Below are positions 4,533 to 6,707 of a DNA stretch of 6,707 nucleotides, piece by piece (within the stretch, counting starts at the first letter, position 1; the number at the start of each line of letters is the position of its first letter). This DNA comes from Acidimicrobiales bacterium (GTDB taxonomy: Bacteria > Actinomycetota > Acidimicrobiia > Acidimicrobiales > VFJN01), in the NCBI GenBank assembly GCA_016936035.1, contig JAFGPU010000542.1, forward strand, positions 1-6,707, given 5' to 3'. The position numbers and the translations under genes were made by a program. Under the pieces are notes generated by a model. That model ran no database searches and had not been told where the DNA came from. It was given only the letters and a program-made list of their open reading frames with translations.

Positions 4533-6308
4533 ATGGATGACCTCCGAGCGGGACGTGGCGATCCGTGGGAGCACGATCCCGGACCGCCCCGCAACCGTTC
4601 GTGGGCCCGCCTGTTCGCGTCGACCCCCGACTACCGGGGCCTGGGCGTGGCGCTCGCCCGCCCGGGCCCGGACGGCGAGGTCCGCGAACGGTTCCGCTGG
4701 CAGTTCGGGCCCGTGTTCTACCGGGGACGCCTCGGCGACAACCGCGTCAGGGTCCTCGTCGTCGGCCAGGACGCGGGGTCGGACGAGGCGCTCGCCCATC
4801 GTGCCTTCGTGGGCGAGTCGGGCAGCCGGGTGCAGCACCTGCTCCACCACGTGGGCATCACCCGCTCGTACCTGTTCCTCAACACGTTCGTGTACTCGAT
4901 CACCGGCCAGTTCGGTGGACGGCTGGAGGACCTGGCGCTCGAGCCCGGTTCGCCCATCGCCCGCCACCGGAACCGCATCTTCGACTACGTGGCCGCGCGC
5001 AACGACCTGCGCCTGGTCATCGCCGTCGGCCGCGCCGCCCGCGAGTCCGTGCTGGCGTGGAACCGGTGGCGAGGCGGCGCCGGCGCTCCCGCCGCCGGCG
5101 AGCTGCACGAGCTCGACGCCACCGCCCTGGGTCCGCACGTGCGGGTGGTCGACGTGATGCATCCGGGTGCTGCCGCGCAGGGGGCGAAGGCCGAGGTGAC
5201 CGCGTCGTTCACGGCGGCCGCCACCCGCATCCTCGGGTGGGTGCGCGACCACCCCGGCTGGCTTCCCGCGGACGTCGACGGTCAGCGCGCGGCCGCCTCG
5301 TCGTTCCGCTTCGAGCGGGCACCGATCCCGCTGCGCGACCTGCCGTTCGGCGTCCCGTGGCGATTGGGGGCGGGGGGCACGGCCACGACGCGACGCGACG
5401 AGGGGCGCAGCATCGAGATCGAGCCCGGCGCGCGGCAGGCGACCGAGCCCGACTACCCGGCCGAGCCGCCCGGAGGCAGCCGCGACGGGTACGACGGCGA
5501 TGTCGACGACCTGCCGTGGGAGCCGCCGCGCTCGGCGATCGAGTTCGACCGCGGCCCCAGCCCCGCCATGGCCCGCCTGCTGGTCGGGGGCAGCGCGGGG
5601 CTGGCGTGGCCCGACTTCGCGGCCCTCGGTGTGCCCGGCGCAGCGATCTACGGCGGTGGGGCGCTCCACCGGGGCCGTTTCACCGGCGTGCGGGTGCTGG
5701 TGCTGGCCGACCAGGCGAGCCACGACGACCTCGTGTGGGGACGGGCGCTCACCGGTGAGGCCGGTCAGCGGCTCCAGGGCATGCTCGCGGGGCTGGGCAT
5801 CGGACGGAGCTACCTGATCCTGCGCACCCTCCCGGTGGACACGGCCGGTCTGCCGGCCGGCACGGTGTGGGCGCTGGCCGACCGCCCGGACGTGGTCGGG
5901 CTGCTGACGACGGTGATCGACCGGGTGCTCGACGACAACCAGGTCGCGGTCGTCGTCACCATGGGTCCCCACGCCGAGCGGGTCGCGGCCCGCCTCGACC
6001 TCGATGGCCAGCCCGTGGTCGCGCTGCCGCGGTGGTCGGCCCCCGGGGCGCGAGCCGAGTGGGTGCGGGCGTTCGGACGCCTGCGCTCGTTGGGCATCCC
6101 CATCGACCAGCCGCCGACCGGGCCCGCGTGGGACGGCGAGCGCGCGCAGATCCCCCGGGCGGACCTGCCCTTCGGCGTGCCGTGCTGGCAGGGGACCTCG
6201 GGCGACCGGGTCGTCCGCGCGAAGCGGGTCACGGGTGGGGACCCCCGGCCCGACCCTGCCTACAAGGTGTGGGTGCCCGCCTGGGTCGCCCGACTCGGAC
6301 CCCCGTAG
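4533..6308 (+). CDS. Tandem uracil-DNA-glycosylase-superfamily-like protein (two modules, second degenerate)
   Basis: A 591-residue protein with two related alpha/beta modules (about 63-279 and 379-554). Module 1 follows the UDG-superfamily layout: GQDAG at 78-82 (motif A), HRAFVGESG, LFLN at 114-117, a LRLVIAVGRAA strand, and DVMHPG with His210 (motif B). GQD and LFLN resemble family 1 (GQDPY, LLLN); AG and the FVGxxG segment resemble families 4/5. Asp80, Asn117 and His210 are plausible active-site residues. Module 2 has ADQAS, R431 and R500 at those places and is probably non-catalytic. Both modules end in DLPFGVP (269-275, 544-550). The whole protein has a single Cys, so no family-4-type Fe-S cluster. 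An acidic Pro/Gly linker (about 280-345) joins them. ATG 4533 is preferred over GTG 4464, whose extra 23 residues are Arg-rich and unprotein-like; the ribosome site is weak. A DNA-repair or base-recognition role is inferred; the substrate is unknown. Confidence 0.7.
   Translation: MDDLRAGRGDPWEHDPGPPRNRSWARLFASTPDYRGLGVALARPGPDGEVRERFRWQFGPVFYRGRLGDNRVRVLVVGQDAGSDEALAHRAFVGESGSRVQHLLHHVGITRSYLFLNTFVYSITGQFGGRLEDLALEPGSPIARHRNRIFDYVAARNDLRLVIAVGRAARESVLAWNRWRGGAGAPAAGELHELDATALGPHVRVVDVMHPGAAAQGAKAEVTASFTAAATRILGWVRDHPGWLPADVDGQRAAASSFRFERAPIPLRDLPFGVPWRLGAGGTATTRRDEGRSIEIEPGARQATEPDYPAEPPGGSRDGYDGDVDDLPWEPPRSAIEFDRGPSPAMARLLVGGSAGLAWPDFAALGVPGAAIYGGGALHRGRFTGVRVLVLADQASHDDLVWGRALTGEAGQRLQGMLAGLGIGRSYLILRTLPVDTAGLPAGTVWALADRPDVVGLLTTVIDRVLDDNQVAVVVTMGPHAERVAARLDLDGQPVVALPRWSAPGARAEWVRAFGRLRSLGIPIDQPPTGPAWDGERAQIPRADLPFGVPCWQGTSGDRVVRAKRVTGGDPRPDPAYKVWVPAWVARLGPP
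4719..5369 (+). repeat. Module 1 of the internal protein duplication
   Basis: Residues 63-279 of the glycosylase-like protein. They align with module 2 (5667-6194) through RGR, VRVLV, R-A--GE-G-R-Q--L, GI-RSYL, a VIAVG/VVTMG strand and the DLPFGVP end. By eye, about 15 of 37 residues are identical over the best stretch after VRVLV. This copy keeps the candidate catalytic residues. Confidence 0.7.
5667..6194 (+). repeat. Module 2 of the internal protein duplication
   Basis: Residues 379-554, about 40 residues shorter than module 1. It keeps the strand-turn framework (VRVLVLADQAS, GIGRSYLILR, AVVVTMG) and the DLPFGVP end but has lost Asp, Asn and His at the three active-site places. This suggests a structural or recognition role. 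Confidence 0.7.
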
Positions 6309-6348
6309 ACGACCCCTCACCGCCCCGACCAGGAAGGCGGACAGCCCC

Positions 6349-6707
6349 ATGCCCCCCACGACCGTCACGGACCGCTACGTGCTCGAAGGCAGGGTCGTCA
6401 CGATGAACGACCGGTTCGACGTGCACGACCCCGGTCGCATCTGCGTCGACGGCGCCACGATCGCCGCCGTGCAGCCGGCCGCGAAGCCAGTGCCCGAAGG
6501 CTGGGACGACGTTCCGGTCGTCCGCACCGGCGACACGATCTACCCGGGGCTCATCGAGCTGCACAACCACCTCAGCTACGACGCCCTGCCCCTGTGGCAG
6601 GTGCCCCGCCGCTTCGACAACCGGGGCCAGTGGATGCGCCACCCCGACTACCGCCGGTTCGTCAGCGGGCCCGCCAGCGTGCTCGGCCGCACGCGTGGGT
6701 TCCTCGA
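6349..6707 (+). CDS. Amidohydrolase-superfamily protein, N-terminal part (cut by the window end)
   Basis: An open frame of 119 full codons runs off the end of the window. ATG at 6349 lies 11 nt after AGGAAGG (6331-6337). The N-terminus (YVLEGRVVTMNDRFDV, then ICVDGATIAAVQPA) is the beta-sandwich half typical of cytosine-deaminase/chlorohydrolase-like amidohydrolases. It is followed by IYPGLIELHNH, whose His72 and His74 form the HxH metal-binding motif after the first barrel strand. The remaining ligands (His, His, Asp, or a carboxylated Lys) lie beyond the window. It should hydrolyse a C-N or related bond in a metal-dependent way; the substrate cannot be named. It starts 40 nt after the glycosylase-like gene with no TANNNT box between, so the two are probably one transcript. 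Confidence 0.85.
   Translation, partial: MPPTTVTDRYVLEGRVVTMNDRFDVHDPGRICVDGATIAAVQPAAKPVPEGWDDVPVVRTGDTIYPGLIELHNHLSYDALPLWQVPRRFDNRGQWMRHPDYRRFVSGPASVLGRTRGFL

Noticed and set aside
6320..6340. CCGCC/GGCGG hairpin partly covering the amidohydrolase Shine-Dalgarno
   Set aside because: Only five base pairs with an 11-nt loop; too weak to claim translational control.
4311..6368. 685-codon open frame on the minus strand opposite the glycosylase-like gene
   Set aside because: It is Arg/Gly/His-rich low-complexity peptide with no family motif, and the + strand frame carries clear domain motifs. Long antisense frames are expected at this GC content.

Overview
The window is very GC-rich, codes on the + strand throughout, and starts several genes with GTG. 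The gene styles (RGIHV-type DEAD-box helicase, LapA-like membrane protein, crotonase and SDR genes, TANNNT -10 boxes, one apparently leaderless start) suggest an actinobacterium. An Acidimicrobiia-like lineage is possible, but this is inference, because there is no rRNA or other marker here. Seven protein genes are visible; the first and last are cut by the window edges.

Layout. 1-1299: 3' part of a DEAD-box RNA helicase with an Arg/Asp-rich linker and a C-terminal cold-shock domain. 1300-1467: 168-nt gap with a terminator-like hairpin, a 10-bp direct repeat, a TAGCGT -10 candidate and a leader hairpin. 1468-2319: crotonase-family protein that keeps one of the two hydratase acidic residues. 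2351-2632: small two-helix LapA-like membrane protein with a -10 box spaced for a leaderless mRNA. 2633-2723: promoter/operator region with a 6-3-6 palindrome overlapping a -10 box. 2724-3512 and 3568-4410: two short-chain dehydrogenases with different predicted cofactor preference, probably one transcript. 4533-6308: a 591-residue protein made of two tandem uracil-DNA-glycosylase-like modules; the first has a recognisable active site and the second has lost it. 6349 to the end: start of a metal-dependent amidohydrolase, probably co-transcribed with the glycosylase-like gene.

The crotonase and SDR genes point to acyl-CoA, lipid or alcohol/ketone metabolism, with the palindrome as a likely repressor site for the SDR pair. 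The helicase-CSD protein is RNA metabolism, and the LapA protein is envelope. The most unusual item is the duplicated glycosylase-like gene. It has no iron-sulfur cysteines, mixes motif features of different UDG families, and each half ends in the same seven-residue DLPFGVP motif. No CRISPR array, tRNA, rRNA, insertion sequence or phage gene is visible.
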